NCBI GenBank assembly: GCA_018055565.1
Contig: JAGPHI010000072.1
Coordinates: 1 to 5,936 of the forward strand
Source: Oscillospiraceae bacterium
GTDB taxonomy: Bacteria > Bacillota > Clostridia > Oscillospirales > Ruminococcaceae
DNA length: 5,936 bases
Reading direction: 5' to 3'
The notes under the pieces are model-generated. The model was not told the DNA's origin and did not search any database. It saw nothing but the letters and a program-made list of their open reading frames with translations. The position numbers and the translations under genes are program-made. Below are positions 5,720 to 5,936 of this stretch, in pieces (within the stretch, counting starts at the first letter, position 1; each line of letters begins with the position of its first letter).

Positions 5720-5936
5720 ATGATTCGTATTACTATGGAAAACGGCAAAACTATCGACCTTGCGCTCGACGCAGCCGCCGCGCCCATCACGGTGGAAAAC
5801 TTTCTCAAACTGGTAGGCGAGGGCTTTTATGACGGGCTTACCTTTCACCGCATTATCCCCGGCTTTATGATTCAGGGCGGCTGCCCCGACGGCACGGGCA
5901 TGGGCGGCCCCGGGCATCACATTAAGGGCGAATTTG
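5720..5936 (+). CDS. ppiB: Cyclophilin-type peptidyl-prolyl cis-trans isomerase (3' end outside the window)
   Basis: The first 72 codons encode a cyclophilin, an enzyme that speeds cis-trans isomerisation of bonds preceding proline during protein folding. The protein starts [16 protein letters not shown] with no signal peptide, so it should be cytoplasmic. The active-site signature [14 protein letters not shown] (41-54) contains R44, F49, M50 and Q52, which correspond to the catalytic and substrate-binding Arg, Phe, Met and Gln of human cyclophilin A. It is followed by the glycine-rich segment [15 protein letters not shown] typical of short bacterial cyclophilins. The family runs to about 140-175 residues, so roughly half the gene is missing to the right. 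It follows galM in the same direction, possibly cotranscribed. The ppiB symbol is by resemblance to the short cytoplasmic Firmicute type. Confidence 0.93.
   Translation, partial: MIRITMENGKTIDLALDAAAAPITVENFLKLVGEGFYDGLTFHRIIPGFMIQGGCPDGTGMGGPGHHIKGEF

Overview
The window reads as an ordinary chromosomal stretch from a Gram-positive anaerobe of the Clostridia type. This is an inference from the strong AAGGAG-type ribosome binding sites, the YknX-like membrane-anchored adaptor sitting beside a two-component system, and the absence of any outer-membrane partner gene. Base composition looks even from end to end. I see no mobile element, CRISPR array, tRNA or rRNA.

Layout. Positions 1-4374 are read leftward (minus strand). 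In transcription order they hold an OmpR/PhoB-type response regulator (4374-3697), its sensor histidine kinase (3651-2458), a structured 3' region ending in a strong Rho-independent terminator (2241-2206), then an exporter operon: a HlyD/MacA-like adaptor (2077-650) whose stop overlaps the start of a MacB-type ABC permease (653 to beyond position 1). Positions 4375-4618 are a divergent control region. Rightward (plus strand) follow a complete aldose 1-epimerase, galM (4619-5650), and the first 72 codons of a cyclophilin peptidyl-prolyl isomerase (5720 to the window end).

How the parts fit. The kinase and regulator form a two-component pair and the adaptor-permease genes form an efflux complex. 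The sequence suggests a direct link: the regulator's promoter and the exporter's promoter carry the same arrangement, two CTTAAC-type half-sites 11 bp apart (CTTAAC-N5-[C/T]TTAAC) and then exactly 11 bp to a TAT[A/G]AT -10 box. This is the geometry expected for a PhoB/OmpR-family activator that replaces the -35 contact. It predicts autoregulation and control of the exporter by the same regulator. The exporter's ATPase does not lie between adaptor and permease and must be outside the window. galM has its own near-consensus promoter with an 8-8-8 inverted repeat around the -35 box, a likely operator for a separate repressor.

No wholly new system is evident. The points most worth a second look are the shared promoter architecture, the folded 3' region between the kinase and the exporter, and the galM operator.
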